Shown here one piece after another: positions 7,722 through 17,025 of a stretch of 64,000 nucleotides of DNA. The DNA is from Pseudomonas caricapapayae. GTDB taxonomy: Bacteria > Pseudomonadota > Gammaproteobacteria > Pseudomonadales > Pseudomonadaceae. Position numbers and translations under genes: made by a program. The stretch is taken from positions 1 through 64,000 of the forward strand of contig NZ_LJPW01000144.1 of assembly GCF_001400735.1 (NCBI RefSeq), written 5' to 3'. The notes below the pieces were generated by a model. The model was given only the letters and a program-made list of their open reading frames with translations. It ran no database searches and was not told the DNA's origin. Every line of letters begins with the position of its first letter. Position 1 is the first letter of the stretch.

Positions 7722-8483
7722 TCAGGCCTCTCTTCCCAAGGCTGCCTGCCTGCTGAGCGGCAACGACAGGAACCGGTCAAGGTCCGCCGGTATACCCAGC
7801 CCGTACATGCCGTGACCCTCTGCACCGATACTGTAATGAATGACCTTCGCACCCTGCCCGATGAGTTCGTTGTAAGCCGGTGCAATATAGAACTCGCCAT
7901 TGACGCGAAGATCTTTCATGACCATCGCCTCGATGGACGAGATCAACCGGCCTGCGCTGCGAAAGTTGTAGATGCCGACAGTCGCTTCATCGGAGATAAC
8001 CTGCTTTTCCACCACTTGATTGATAACGCCTTCTGCACTGAAGCCCACAAATGACCACTTTGGATCGCTGGCTTTCATCGTCATGATCAAGCCTTCTGCG
8101 TCATGCTCGTTCATTGCCTGCAGGTAGGCGTTGATGTCCGCGTCGACATACTGATCACTGTTGGCAATCATCACTTGCTGGTTATCGTCGAGCAGATGCC
8201 GTGCGGCATACACGGAGCACGCAGCACCACCTGTCAGCCCATCAAGCTCGACAATGTCGCAGCCAGGCGCCCAGGTGGAGAGTTTTTCCCTGAGGTCATA
8301 GTGGGCGACCTGTTGCGCCTGGCAGATAAAGATAAACCTGTGCGGGCAATGCGGCGTCAGGTTGTCGATCACGATCTTGATCATCGGCACCCCATGCACG
8401 GGGATCAACGGCTTTGGGTCGGTGTAACCCGCCACTGCAAAACGGCTCCCGGCCCCGGCCATCGGAACGATAATTTGCAGCAT
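7722..8483 (-). CDS. Sugar-phosphate nucleotidyltransferase
   Basis: A 253-residue NTP_transferase enzyme with a canonical signature: 'IIVPMAGAGSRF' (G-x-G-x-R), 'DPKPLIPVHGVPMI', and 'VMIANSDQYVD' for the metal-binding aspartate. It would couple a sugar-1-phosphate or related phosphate to NMP. ATG 8483 is preferred over an upstream TTG at 8513 because the conserved fold begins immediately after it. 'EFYIAPAYNEL' near the C-terminus is shared with the divergent paralogue at 5732. It lies between the ABC transporter genes and the GDPD/HAD pair. Confidence 0.8.
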   Translation of the reverse strand: MLQIIVPMAGAGSRFAVAGYTDPKPLIPVHGVPMIKIVIDNLTPHCPHRFIFICQAQQVAHYDLREKLSTWAPGCDIVELDGLTGGAACSVYAARHLLDDNQQVMIANSDQYVDADINAYLQAMNEHDAEGLIMTMKASDPKWSFVGFSAEGVINQVVEKQVISDEATVGIYNFRSAGRLISSIEAMVMKDLRVNGEFYIAPAYNELIGQGAKVIHYSIGAEGHGMYGLGIPADLDRFLSLPLSRQAALGREA

Positions 8484-8548
8484 GGAAATACCTTTATGAG
8501 TGGGTGATTGCAAAGTGGGCAGGACGCTTGACGTTACAGTGCAATGAA

Positions 8549-9253
8549 TCAGTAATAACCGTGCTCAGTCATCCGGCCGTGCTCAAGCATCAGATAACGC
8601 TGGCAAAACTCCTTGCCCTCTTCTACTGCGTGAGTAACAAGAATCAAGGCCATGCCGTCATCCTGCATCGTGCGGATTCGTTCGTGGCACTTGTGTTTGA
8701 ACGCCTCGTCTCCTACGGCAAGTACCTCGTCCGCCAGCAAGACCTGTGGTTCAACGTGAACCGCTACTGAAAACCCCAACCTCATGTACATACCCGATGA
8801 GTAGTTCTTCACCGGTATGTCGATGAAATCCCCCAGGTCGGAAAAGTCGACGATGTCGTTGAAGCGCGAACGCACTTCCTTGTTACTCAGCCCGAACAGG
8901 CTGGCATTGAGATAGATGTTTTCCTCCCCCGTCAGCTCAGGGTGGAAACCCACCCCGATTTCGATCAGAGGAGCCACACGCCCTACGGTGGTGAGGCGTC
9001 CGCTGGTGGGAACAAGAATGCGCGAAACCAGCTGCAACAGCGTGCTTTTGCCTGAGCCGTTATGCCCCACCAGTGCGAGCGAATCGCCTTTGTGCAAGCT
9101 GAACGATACGTCGCTGACCGCCGTGAATGTTTCTGCACGCTCACGGTATTGAGCGTCAAACAACCCCAGAAACTTCTTCTTCAAGCCGCCCCTGTTGTGG
9201 CGAAGAACAAACTGCTTGGTAAGGTTTTCGGCCTTGATGACAACACGGCTCAT
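8549..9253 (-). CDS. Polysaccharide ABC exporter ATPase (Wzt/KpsT type)
   Basis: A 234-residue ABC ATPase. Walker A is 'GHNGSGKST', the signature is 'YSSGMYMRLGFS' and Walker B is 'VLLADEVLAVGD', the arrangement of Wzt, TagH and KpsT exporters. It lacks the extra C-terminal carbohydrate-binding domain seen in Wzt proteins that recognise capped O-antigens, so it resembles the KpsT/TagH class. The ATG at 9253 overlaps the permease stop as ATGA and has a GGAG ribosome site. With the permease it exports lipid-linked glycan across the inner membrane. A 65-base gap separates it from the nucleotidyltransferase. Confidence 0.88.
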   Translation of the reverse strand: MSRVVIKAENLTKQFVLRHNRGGLKKKFLGLFDAQYRERAETFTAVSDVSFSLHKGDSLALVGHNGSGKSTLLQLVSRILVPTSGRLTTVGRVAPLIEIGVGFHPELTGEENIYLNASLFGLSNKEVRSRFNDIVDFSDLGDFIDIPVKNYSSGMYMRLGFSVAVHVEPQVLLADEVLAVGDEAFKHKCHERIRTMQDDGMALILVTHAVEEGKEFCQRYLMLEHGRMTEHGYY

Positions 9254-9999
9254 AAATACTCCACCACGTTGTCCACTTTCCTGAACAGGGCGAGCCCGGC
9301 AAACAGCGAGGCAGCCCCCATTGACACGCAAAGCAGCAGATCACGGGTGTCTGGAACGACACCGGCATGCAGGATGCTGCTGAAGCTATTGAAATACAGC
9401 GCGATAGGGTTATAGGCCGCTATGCTGGCGACACCTTCGGGCAGCGAAGAGGTGACCCACACTATTGGCGTCAACCAGAACAGTAAAGGCAGAAACACGT
9501 CGATGAAATGTTTGGCATCCCTTACCGTCACCTGGATGACACTGAGTGCCAGACCGACACCCATGATCAATGCCATGAACGCGATCAGGACAATTGGATA
9601 AAACAACAACGCGCGTGAAAATACGCCGCCGAGCATGGCAAATAACGCGGCATACACAAGCATGCAGCCTGCCCAGAAAACAATAATCGCAAGTGCTCCG
9701 GAAATGGGCAGCAACAGACGGGGAAAGCGCAACTTCCGAATAAGGTTCCCGTTATTGATGAGCCACTCGCCACTTTGTGAAACGATTTGCGCAAGAAGCA
9801 TCCAGTGGACGATGCCTGTCACCAGATGAAGCGCAAAGCGGTCCTGACTGCTGGGAAGAATGTAGGTGAAAACCGTGTAATAGGTAAGCGTTACAACCAG
9901 GGGATTTCCCAATGACCATACGAAGCCCAGCGTCGCCCCCATGTAACGGATTTTTATTTCCTTGGAGACCAGATTGATGATCAGGTCACGCCACTTCAT
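9250..9999 (-). CDS. Polysaccharide ABC exporter permease (Wzm/KpsM type)
   Basis: A 249-residue ABC-2 family membrane protein with about six transmembrane helices. The N-terminus 'LIINLVSKEIKIRYMGATLGFVWSLGNPL' positions match the amphipathic interface helix and first membrane segment of Wzm/TagG/KpsM permeases. ATG 9999 is chosen because family members start just before this region; a TTG at 10074 and an ATG at 10026 are possible, and none has a strong ribosome site. It heads the polysaccharide operon, which runs minus-strand to 1940. Confidence 0.85.
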   Translation of the reverse strand: MKWRDLIINLVSKEIKIRYMGATLGFVWSLGNPLVVTLTYYTVFTYILPSSQDRFALHLVTGIVHWMLLAQIVSQSGEWLINNGNLIRKLRFPRLLLPISGALAIIVFWAGCMLVYAALFAMLGGVFSRALLFYPIVLIAFMALIMGVGLALSVIQVTVRDAKHFIDVFLPLLFWLTPIVWVTSSLPEGVASIAAYNPIALYFNSFSSILHAGVVPDTRDLLLCVSMGAASLFAGLALFRKVDNVVEYL

Positions 10000-10182
10000 A
10001 ACGCCTGGACTGCAAGACGACGGCATACGATATCCAGCTATTAACAGGTAAACCAGAGAGAACGACTTTGACAATCAAGTTTATAAATGGATAACCTTGA
10101 GGCCCGCGCTGTGGGCACATGTTCTCTTCTTTTACCGACCTACAGCTATAGGACGACGCCTTAGTTGATGTGGGAATATTCC

Positions 10183-10204
10183 ACAAGCTACCAGCGGCAA
10201 CCTG
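10183..10204 (-). promoter_or_regulatory. JUMPstart-like element upstream of polysaccharide operon
   Basis: On the minus strand, about 185 bases before the permease start, the sequence contains CTGGTAGCT followed by TGT, and CAG about 8 bases before it. This resembles the first half of the enterobacterial JUMPstart element found ahead of polysaccharide clusters. The RfaH-specific ops core GGCGGTAG is not seen. A 10-bp palindrome GGAATATTCC (10173-10182) lies immediately downstream. The gap 10000-10338 holds no gene. Confidence 0.3.
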
Positions 10205-10338
10205 ATTCCTCTTCGCTGCCCCGCTATGCCTGCTCAGAATCGCAAGGCACTTCCATCTGCTCACGTTGATCTATAACGTCAAGGGTCATTCGCAATGCGA
10301 TCGACCCGGCGATCAATCTTGAACAAGCGAGGCTCCTC

Positions 10339-11182
10339 ATGACCCAGACCACTTACACTCCACCGAAGGTATGGCAGCAGGACACACAGGCGGGTGGTAC
10401 GTTCGCCAGCATCAACCGGCCCGTCGCCGGTCCCACGCATGACAAGGTGCTGCCCGTCGGCAAGCACCCGCTGCAGCTTTACTCACTGGCCACCCCCAAC
10501 GGGGTGAAAGTCACGATCATGCTGGAAGAGCTGCTGGCGCTGGGGCACAGCGGGGCGGAATACGATGCCTGGCTGATCCGCATTTCCGAGGGCGAGCAGT
10601 TCTCCAGCGGTTTTGTCGATATCAATCCCAATTCCAAGATCCCCGCGCTGCTGGACCGAAGCCACGAGACACCTGTCCGGGTATTCGAGTCTGGTTCGAT
10701 CCTGCTGTACCTGGCGGAGAAGTTTTCCAGTTTCCTGCCCGCCGACCTGGCAGGCCGCACTGAAACGCTGAACTGGTTGTTCTGGCAGATGGGTGCTGCG
10801 CCTTATCTGGGCGGCGGGTTCGGGCACTTCTATGCCTATGCGCCGGAGAAACTCGAATAACCCCATCAACCGGTTCGCGATGGAGGCCAAGCGTCAACTC
10901 GATGTGCTGGACCGTCGCCTTGCAGAACACCGCTATCTGGCCGGCGACACCTACACGATTGCCGATATTGCCGTGTGGTCATGGTATGGCGCACTGGTGC
11001 GCAACAAGGTGTATTCGGCAGCCGAATTTCTCTCGGTACACGAATACCCGAACCTGATTCGCTGGACAGAAGAAATCGCCGCACGCCCTGCCGTTATCAA
11101 AGGCCAGAAGGTTAATCGCACCTGGGGCGAAGAGTCGGATCAGGTTCCGGAACGGCATGATGCGTCCGACCTGGATAAATAA
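10339..11182 (+). pseudogene. yghU: Glutathione S-transferase YghU, frameshifted
   Basis: The first 173 codons match the N-terminus of YghU-type glutathione transferases ('SINRPVAGPTHDK', 'LYSLATPNGVKV', 'NPNSKIPALLD', 'VFESGSILLYLAEKF'). They end at a premature TAA (10858-10860). The rest of the protein continues in another frame: 'PINRFAMEAKRQLDVLDR', 'YTIADIAVW', ending 'ERHDASDLDK'. Between GAA (10855) and ATC (10865) there are 7 bases (TAACCCC) instead of 6. Removing one A gives Tyr-Pro and restores the frame. Family members bind glutathione or its disulfide, with disulfide reductase activity. Real decay or a one-base sequence error are both possible. Confidence 0.85.
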
Positions 11183-11384
11183 GGCGCAAGTCAAGACCTG
11201 CGCAAACAGAAACCTGATGCTACAAAACCATAGAAGATTCTGGATCGGACAGGCCTGATCCGGACGTAAAGTAGCCGTCCTCAGCCACTGCCCAAGGACG
11301 CACTCTTATGAGCCGGACAACTGCCCTTCCAGCCTTTCGCTCGCAACCGACCGCCGGATTGCAACGCCGTGGAGTACTTTCGGC

Positions 11385-12401
11385 ATGAGTACTCCCAGCG
11401 CGCCGCATACGTCTGTAACTGATCGCTTCGACGAAGTGCTCGCAATGATCAAGGGCGCTCGACAGCAAGCCGCCCAGGCGGTCAATACGCAGCTGATCGA
11501 GCTTTACTGGCAAGTAGGCGCTTACATCAGCCGCAAGATTGAAAACGCCGAGTGGGGTGACGCGGTGGTCAACCAGCTTGCTGAACACCTGGCCACAACC
11601 CAGCCAGGGCTACGCGGGTTTACGCGCAGCAACCTGTTTCGCATGCGTCAGTTCTATGAGATTTATCGCGCCGAAGAGAAAGTCGCACCACTGGCGCGAC
11701 AATTATCCTGGTCCCATAACCTGATCATTTTCAGCCAGAGCAAACGGCCCGAAGAGCGCGAGTTCTACTTGAAAATGGCGACTCAGGAAAGGTGGTCAAA
11801 ACGCGAGCTGGAACGCCAATTCAAAAACGCCCTGTTCGAACGCGTTGTCACCCAGCCCGCCAAAGCCTCGGCGATGCTCAAGGAAACCCGACCGGACGCA
11901 CTGGATGTGTTCCGTGATGCTTACATGGTGGAATTTCTGGAGCTGCCGTAGGGGCACGCAGAAGCGGATCTGCATGGCGGCTTGCTGCAACGTCTGAAGG
12001 ATTTTCTGATCGAACTGGGTCGCGACTTCTGCTTTGTCGGCTCAGAGTACGCGCTGCAGGTCGGCGGACAGGATTTTGCGCTGGATCTGCTGTTTTTCCA
12101 TCTTGGCCTCAACTGCCTTGTTGCCATTGAACTCAAGGTCGGCCGCTTTCAGCCGGAATACCTCGGCAAACTGGACTTCTATCTGGAAGCCCTGGACCGG
12201 AATGTACGCAAGCCCCATGAGAACCCCGCCATCGGCGTTTTATTCTGCGCCAGCAAAAACGATGAAGTGGTCGAGTACGCCCTGAACCGCTCGCTTTCAC
12301 CCGCATTGATTGCCGAATACCAGACCCGACTGCCGGACAGGCAGTTATTGCAAGCGAAACTGCATGAGTTCTACGCGAGCGCCGCCCTGAACGAACAGTG
12401 A
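11385..12401 (+). pseudogene. YhcG/DUF1016 PDDEXK nuclease, in-frame amber stop
   Basis: The 188 codons from 11385 encode the DUF1016 N-terminal domain ('LIELYWQVGAYISRKI', 'FTRSNLFRMRQFYE', 'LSWSHNLII'). TAG at 11949-11951 interrupts the gene after 'VEFLELP'. The same frame then continues 'GHAEADLHGGLLQRLK' and the PDDEXK nuclease core: 'DFALDLLFFH', then 'LVAIELKVG' (Asp and Glu-x-Lys), ending 'LHEFYASAALNEQ'. A single change of GAG to TAG would explain it. The family is associated with defence or recombination functions and is widely exchanged. Unless the stop is suppressed, the nuclease domain is lost. Confidence 0.85.
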
Positions 12402-12482
12402 TACCTGTCAGACGCACAGATGCATTACGCTTGCAGGCACCTGAACGGCAGCCTGAATACCCTTCACTTCCCGGAGCCTCCA

Positions 12483-13649
12483 ATGCCGCAAGACAAAGAC
12501 CCTCGCGCCCACACTGCCCTGTCGCAACGCGGCCGGAGCGCCAGCAGCGGGCCGGGGCTTGCGGTCAATCCGCCGATCGTGCGTCTCAGCACGGTGCTGT
12601 TCGACAGCCTTGAGAGCTTGCGACAAGCGGAAATTCGTACCGCAGGACCAGAGCGCTCGCTGACCTACGGCGCGAATGGCAACCCGACGGCGTTTGCCTT
12701 GCAGGACCTGATATCGGAGCTTGAAGCCGCGCACGGCACCTGCCTCTACCCGACCGGGCTGGCGGCAGTGGCGCAGATGTTCCAATCGTTTCTGCGCCCG
12801 GGCGATCATGTGCTGATAACCGAGTCGGTCTACGGTCCCGTTCGGCGTCTGGCAAGAACGATGCTTTCGGCCTTCGATATCCAGTTTGATTTCTATGCGG
12901 CCGACGGCAGCAATGTGCAATCGCTGATCAAGGCCAATACACGGATGATCTATGCCGAAGTCCCGGGCTCACTGACGTTCGACATGTGTGACCTGCCAGC
13001 TCTGTCACGGATATGCAGGGCCAGAAATCTGCTACTGGCTGTGGATAACTCATGGGGCTCGGGGGTGCTGTACAAGCCGTTGGAACTGGGCGCGGACATT
13101 TCGCTGATGGCCCTGACCAAATACGTGGCCGGGCATTCCGACGTCATGATGGGCAGCGTCAGCACCACTGAGGCGCACTGGAAAACCCTCAGTAGCATGA
13201 ACACCGCGGTGGGTAATACCGTCAGCCCCGACGATGCTTACCTGGTGCTGCGCGGTGCCCGCAGCCTGGCAGCGCGCATGGCCATGCATGAGCGCCACGC
13301 AATGCAGGTCGCGCGATGGTTGCAGGACCAGCCTCAGGTAGCCCGTGTGCTGTATCCCGCATTACCGGACGATCCCGGGCACGCTATCTGGAAGCGCGAT
13401 TTCCACGGCTGCAACGGTTTGCTCAGCTTCGAGTTCAAAACGCTTGACCGGCAGGTGTCGGACCGTTTTACAGGCGCCTTGAAACTGTTCGGGATCGGTT
13501 ACTCCTGGGGCGGTTTCGAAAGCCTGATCACTGAGGTCGAGCAGTATGGTCCTGACAAGGGCGTTGGCCCGATGCTGCGGCTGCAGATTGGCCTGGAAAG
13601 CCCGAAAGATCTGATCGCTGACCTGCAGAACGGGTTTGCGGCAGGCTGA
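12483..13649 (+). CDS. metC: Cystathionine beta-lyase, PLP-dependent
   Basis: A 388-residue Cys/Met-metabolism PLP enzyme. The internal aldimine lysine is Lys213 in 'LMALTKYVAGHSDVMMG', and 'VDNSWGSG' carries the aspartate that binds the pyridine nitrogen. 'SYSWGGFESL' near the C-terminus is typical of MetC. It cleaves cystathionine to homocysteine, pyruvate and ammonia in methionine biosynthesis. ATG 12483 has GGAG just upstream and begins where family alignments begin; an upstream in-frame start at 12420 would overlap the end region of the broken nuclease gene. It is probably transcribed alone. Confidence 0.88.
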   Translation: MPQDKDPRAHTALSQRGRSASSGPGLAVNPPIVRLSTVLFDSLESLRQAEIRTAGPERSLTYGANGNPTAFALQDLISELEAAHGTCLYPTGLAAVAQMFQSFLRPGDHVLITESVYGPVRRLARTMLSAFDIQFDFYAADGSNVQSLIKANTRMIYAEVPGSLTFDMCDLPALSRICRARNLLLAVDNSWGSGVLYKPLELGADISLMALTKYVAGHSDVMMGSVSTTEAHWKTLSSMNTAVGNTVSPDDAYLVLRGARSLAARMAMHERHAMQVARWLQDQPQVARVLYPALPDDPGHAIWKRDFHGCNGLLSFEFKTLDRQVSDRFTGALKLFGIGYSWGGFESLITEVEQYGPDKGVGPMLRLQIGLESPKDLIADLQNGFAAG

Positions 13650-13751
13650 CCGCGACGGTCGCTCACAGAGCGTGGGTCTGTCGCCGTAATTTGCCCAGAC
13701 GCCCTCGCTCTGCTAGTGTCGCGCGGTTTAACCTCTACCGGAAATGCCCCC

Positions 13752-13997
13752 ATGGCCCGCAAGAAAGCTGCACTGGATTTCGAACAGTCACTCGCTGATC
13801 TGCAAGCGCTGGTAGAGCGGCTGGAGAACGGCGAGTTGTCTCTGGAAGACTCCCTGACCGCCTTCGAGCAAGGCGTGCGCCTGACCCGCGACTGCCAGAG
13901 CGCCCTCACCCAGGCCGAACAGAAGGTCCAGGTACTGCTGGAGCGCGATGGCGAACTGAGCGAAGAGCCGTTCGACGATGCGGAACTTCCCGAATGA
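13752..13997 (+). CDS. xseB: Exodeoxyribonuclease VII small subunit
   Basis: An 81-residue protein with the XseB core '[26 protein letters not shown]' region and '[22 protein letters not shown]', a helical hairpin that packs on the XseA large subunit. Exonuclease VII degrades single-stranded DNA. The ATG at 13752 is the family start. Its stop overlaps the start of ispA by 4 bp (ATGA), giving the usual pseudomonad xseB-ispA-dxs order. Confidence 0.95.
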   Translation: MARKKAALDFEQSLADLQALVERLENGELSLEDSLTAFEQGVRLTRDCQSALTQAEQKVQVLLERDGELSEEPFDDAELPE

Positions 13998-14881
13998 TCG
14001 CGAGCTATCAAGCGCAAAGCCAGACCCGCGTCAACGCAGCACTCGAAGAACTGTTTCAGGCACCGGGTCCTGAACTGAACCGCCTTTACGAGGCCATGCG
14101 CTACAGCGTGATGAATGGCGGCAAGCGTGTGCGCCCTTTGCTGGCGTACGCGGCATGCGAAGCGCTCGGCGGCGTGGCCGAGGATGCCAACGGTGCCGCT
14201 TGCGCCGTTGAACTGATCCATGCCTATTCGCTGGTACACGACGATTTGCCGGCAATGGACGATGACGATTTGCGTCGCGGCCAGCCGACCACGCACAAGG
14301 CTTTTGATGAAGCCTGTGCCATCCTCGCAGGCGACGGCCTGCAAAGCCTTGCATTCACCGCGCTGCTCGCGCCACACCTGACGTCACGCGATGCCGAAAC
14401 GCGTCTGCAGATGGTCGGCACCCTTGCGGCCGCTGCCGGACCGGCAGGAATGGTCGGCGGGCAGGCCATCGACCTGGGCTCAGTGGGGCTGAAGCTCGAT
14501 CAGGCCGCGCTGGAGTATATGCACCGGCACAAGACCGGCGCGTTGATCGAAGCCAGCGTCCGGCTTGGCGCGCTGGCCAGCGGTCAGGCCGATCAGGTAC
14601 GCCTCGACGCCCTGCAAGTCTATGCCCGCGCGATCGGTCTGGCCTTTCAGGTTCAGGACGACATTCTCGATGTCGAAAGCGATACTGCAACGCTCGGCAA
14701 GCGCCAGGGTGCCGACATCGCTCGTGACAAGCCGACCTACCCGGCGCTGCTGGGCCTGGAAACCGCCAAGAGCTACGCACTGGAGCTGCGCGATCAGGCG
14801 CTGCATGCACTGAGCCCTTTCGATGCCGCCGCTGAGCCATTGCGCGAGCTGGCACGCTACATCGTCGAACGCCGTCACTGA
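13994..14881 (+). CDS. ispA: Farnesyl diphosphate synthase
   Basis: A 295-residue trans-isoprenyl diphosphate synthase. The first aspartate-rich motif is DDLPAMD at 83-89 and the second is DDILD at 222-226; both bind Mg-diphosphate. 'GGKRVRPLL' (42-50) binds IPP. It condenses DMAPP and IPP to geranyl and farnesyl diphosphate, the precursors of undecaprenyl phosphate, ubiquinone and haem O. It is translationally coupled to xseB and sits upstream of dxs in the same direction. Confidence 0.95.
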   Translation: MIASYQAQSQTRVNAALEELFQAPGPELNRLYEAMRYSVMNGGKRVRPLLAYAACEALGGVAEDANGAACAVELIHAYSLVHDDLPAMDDDDLRRGQPTTHKAFDEACAILAGDGLQSLAFTALLAPHLTSRDAETRLQMVGTLAAAAGPAGMVGGQAIDLGSVGLKLDQAALEYMHRHKTGALIEASVRLGALASGQADQVRLDALQVYARAIGLAFQVQDDILDVESDTATLGKRQGADIARDKPTYPALLGLETAKSYALELRDQALHALSPFDAAAEPLRELARYIVERRH

Positions 14882-15042
14882 TCATCGTCAGGCAGAACCC
14901 GAAACCGGCTGAATCAACCACTGTTCATCGGGTCTCAGTCATTAAGCGTGTCAGTCGACGGGTCATCCGCCGACTCACTTCATGGGCAGCGTGCGATGCA
15001 TAAGGTAAACTGCCGCCTCTTTTACTTATAACGATTCGCCTG

Positions 15043-16917
15043 ATGCCCACGACGTTCAAAGAGATTCCCCGCGAGCGCCCGGTCACGCCGCTGCTTGACC
15101 GAGCCGATACCCCGCACGGCCTGCGCCGTCTGGGCGAAGCCGAGCTGGAAACCCTGGCCGATGAACTGCGCCTGGAGCTGCTGTATTCCGTTGGCCAGAC
15201 CGGAGGGCATTTTGGTGCCGGCCTCGGGGTCATCGAGCTGACCATCGCGCTGCATTACGTTTTCGACACCCCGGACGACCGTCTGGTGTGGGACGTGGGT
15301 CATCAAGCCTATCCGCACAAGATCCTCACTGGCCGTCGCGCGCGCATGTCCACCCTGCGCCAGAAGGACGGAGTCGCTGCCTTTCCGCGGCGCAGCGAGA
15401 GCGAGTACGACACCTTTGGCGTAGGCCACTCCAGCACCTCGATCAGCGCCGCGCTGGGCATGGCGATTGCTTCGCGCCTGCAAGGCAGCGAGCGCAAGTC
15501 CATTGCCGTGATCGGCGACGGCGCACTGACTGCCGGCATGGCCTTCGAAGCGCTGAACCATGCGCCGGAAGTGGCGGCCAACATGCTGGTGATTCTCAAC
15601 GACAACGACATGTCGATCTCGCGCAATGTCGGCGGGCTGTCGAATTATCTGGCCAAGATTCTTTCCAGCCGCACCTACAGCAGCATGCGCGAAGGCAGCA
15701 AAAAAGTGCTGTCGCGCTTGCCGGGCGCATGGGAGATCGCACGCCGAACCGAAGAATATGCCAAAGGCATGCTGGTCCCCGGCACGCTCTTCGAAGAGCT
15801 GGGCTGGAACTACATCGGCCCTATCGACGGCCACGATCTGCCGACCCTGATCGCCACATTGCGCAACATGCGTGATCTGAAGGGCCCGCAGTTTCTGCAC
15901 GTCGTGACCAAGAAAGGTAAAGGTTTTGCGCCAGCCGAAGTCGATCCGATCGGTTATCACGCGATTACCAAGCTTGAGCCGCTGAATGCGCCTGTCGCCC
16001 AGAAGAAGATCAGCGCGCCGAAGTATTCCGGGGTGTTCGGTCAGTGGATCTGCGACATGGCCGAGGCTGACTCACGACTGGTGGGCATTACGCCGGCGAT
16101 GAAGGAAGGCTCGGACCTTGTGGCGTTCAGCGAGCGTTTCCCGCAGCGTTACTTTGATGTTGCCATTGCCGAACAACACGCCGTCACACTCGCAGCCGGC
16201 ATGGCGTGCGAAGGCAGCAAGCCCGTCGTGGCGATCTACTCGACCTTCCTGCAGCGCGGTTACGATCAACTGGTGCATGACGTTGCGGTACAGAACCTCG
16301 ATGTACTGTTTGCCATTGACCGCGCCGGGCTTGTGGGTGAAGACGGCCCGACTCACGCGGGCAGCTTCGACCTGTCCTACCTGCGCTGCATCCCCGGCAT
16401 GCTGGTCATGACGCCGAGCGACGAAAACGAACTGCGCAAGCTGCTCAGCACCGGCTACCTGCACACCGGACCTGCGGCAGTGCGCTACCCGCGCGGCACC
16501 GGCCCGAACGCAGTGATCGAGGCCAATCTTGACCCGGTGGAAATCGGCAAGGGCGTTGTGCGTCGGCAAGGTCAGGGCGTTGCGATACTGGTATTTGGCG
16601 TACAGCTGAGCGAGGCGCTGGTGGTGGCCGAGAAGCTGGATGCGACGGTAATCGACATGCGTTTCGTCAAGCCTCTGGACGAGGCTCTGGTAAGCGAGTT
16701 GCTGGTCACGTTGGAAGAAAACGCAGTGATGGGCGGTGCGGGTGCTGCAGTCAGCGAATTCCTGGCACGCGCCAATATCCTCAAGTCGGTATTGCACCTG
16801 GGCCTGCCGGATGTCTACGTCGAGCATGCCAAGCCTGCGCAGATGCTGGCCGAGTGCGGGCTGAATGCCGCAGGGATTGAAGCGGCGATCAATGAGCGGC
16901 TGGCGTTGATTGGCTGA
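15043..16917 (+). CDS. dxs: 1-deoxy-D-xylulose-5-phosphate synthase, internally shortened
   Basis: A 624-residue DXS, the first enzyme of the MEP isoprenoid pathway. The thiamine diphosphate motif is 'GDG' at 158-160 with 'NDND' at 186-189; His and Asp residues of the N-terminal domain and the '[13 protein letters not shown]' transketolase-like region are present. Near residue 548-556 the sequence reads '[15 protein letters not shown]', whereas relatives such as E. coli Dxs have about six more residues here ('EMAASHEAL' type). The loss falls in the helix before a core strand of the C-terminal domain and keeps the frame. The enzyme is normally essential in pseudomonads, so either the variant works or this is a sequence error. 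Confidence 0.93.
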   Translation: MPTTFKEIPRERPVTPLLDRADTPHGLRRLGEAELETLADELRLELLYSVGQTGGHFGAGLGVIELTIALHYVFDTPDDRLVWDVGHQAYPHKILTGRRARMSTLRQKDGVAAFPRRSESEYDTFGVGHSSTSISAALGMAIASRLQGSERKSIAVIGDGALTAGMAFEALNHAPEVAANMLVILNDNDMSISRNVGGLSNYLAKILSSRTYSSMREGSKKVLSRLPGAWEIARRTEEYAKGMLVPGTLFEELGWNYIGPIDGHDLPTLIATLRNMRDLKGPQFLHVVTKKGKGFAPAEVDPIGYHAITKLEPLNAPVAQKKISAPKYSGVFGQWICDMAEADSRLVGITPAMKEGSDLVAFSERFPQRYFDVAIAEQHAVTLAAGMACEGSKPVVAIYSTFLQRGYDQLVHDVAVQNLDVLFAIDRAGLVGEDGPTHAGSFDLSYLRCIPGMLVMTPSDENELRKLLSTGYLHTGPAAVRYPRGTGPNAVIEANLDPVEIGKGVVRRQGQGVAILVFGVQLSEALVVAEKLDATVIDMRFVKPLDEALVSELLVTLEENAVMGGAGAAVSEFLARANILKSVLHLGLPDVYVEHAKPAQMLAECGLNAAGIEAAINERLALIG

Positions 16918-16926
16918 ATGATCCAG

Positions 16927-16953
16927 GTTCCTCACGCGCCAGGCGTGAGGAAC
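16927..16953. repeat. Hairpin repeat after dxs (P. syringae type)
   Basis: A perfect 11-bp inverted repeat (GTTCCTCACGC / GCGTGAGGAAC, loop GCCAG) begins 10 bases after the dxs stop. There is no T run, so it is a weak terminator at best. The GCGTGAGGAACGAT arm resembles the GCGTGAGGAGCGAT and GCGTGAGGGACGAT copies near 36.5 kb. Confidence 0.7.
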
Positions 16954-17025
16954 GATCACCCCGACCCCGCGAGCAGCAATCCTGATAACATGCTGCGCAC
17001 TTCGACACTGCCGCGATGCCAGCCG

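Noticed and set aside
15022-15960. Long open frames opposite dxs, including one at 16072-17199
   Set aside because: They are antisense shadows of a clear dxs reading frame, with His/Gln/Arg-rich translations typical of such shadows.
16918-17025. Longer N-terminus for the AGE-family protein starting at 16918 or 16990
   Set aside because: The extension would translate through the 11-bp hairpin repeat and adds residues unlike the family. It remains possible because no start has a good ribosome site.
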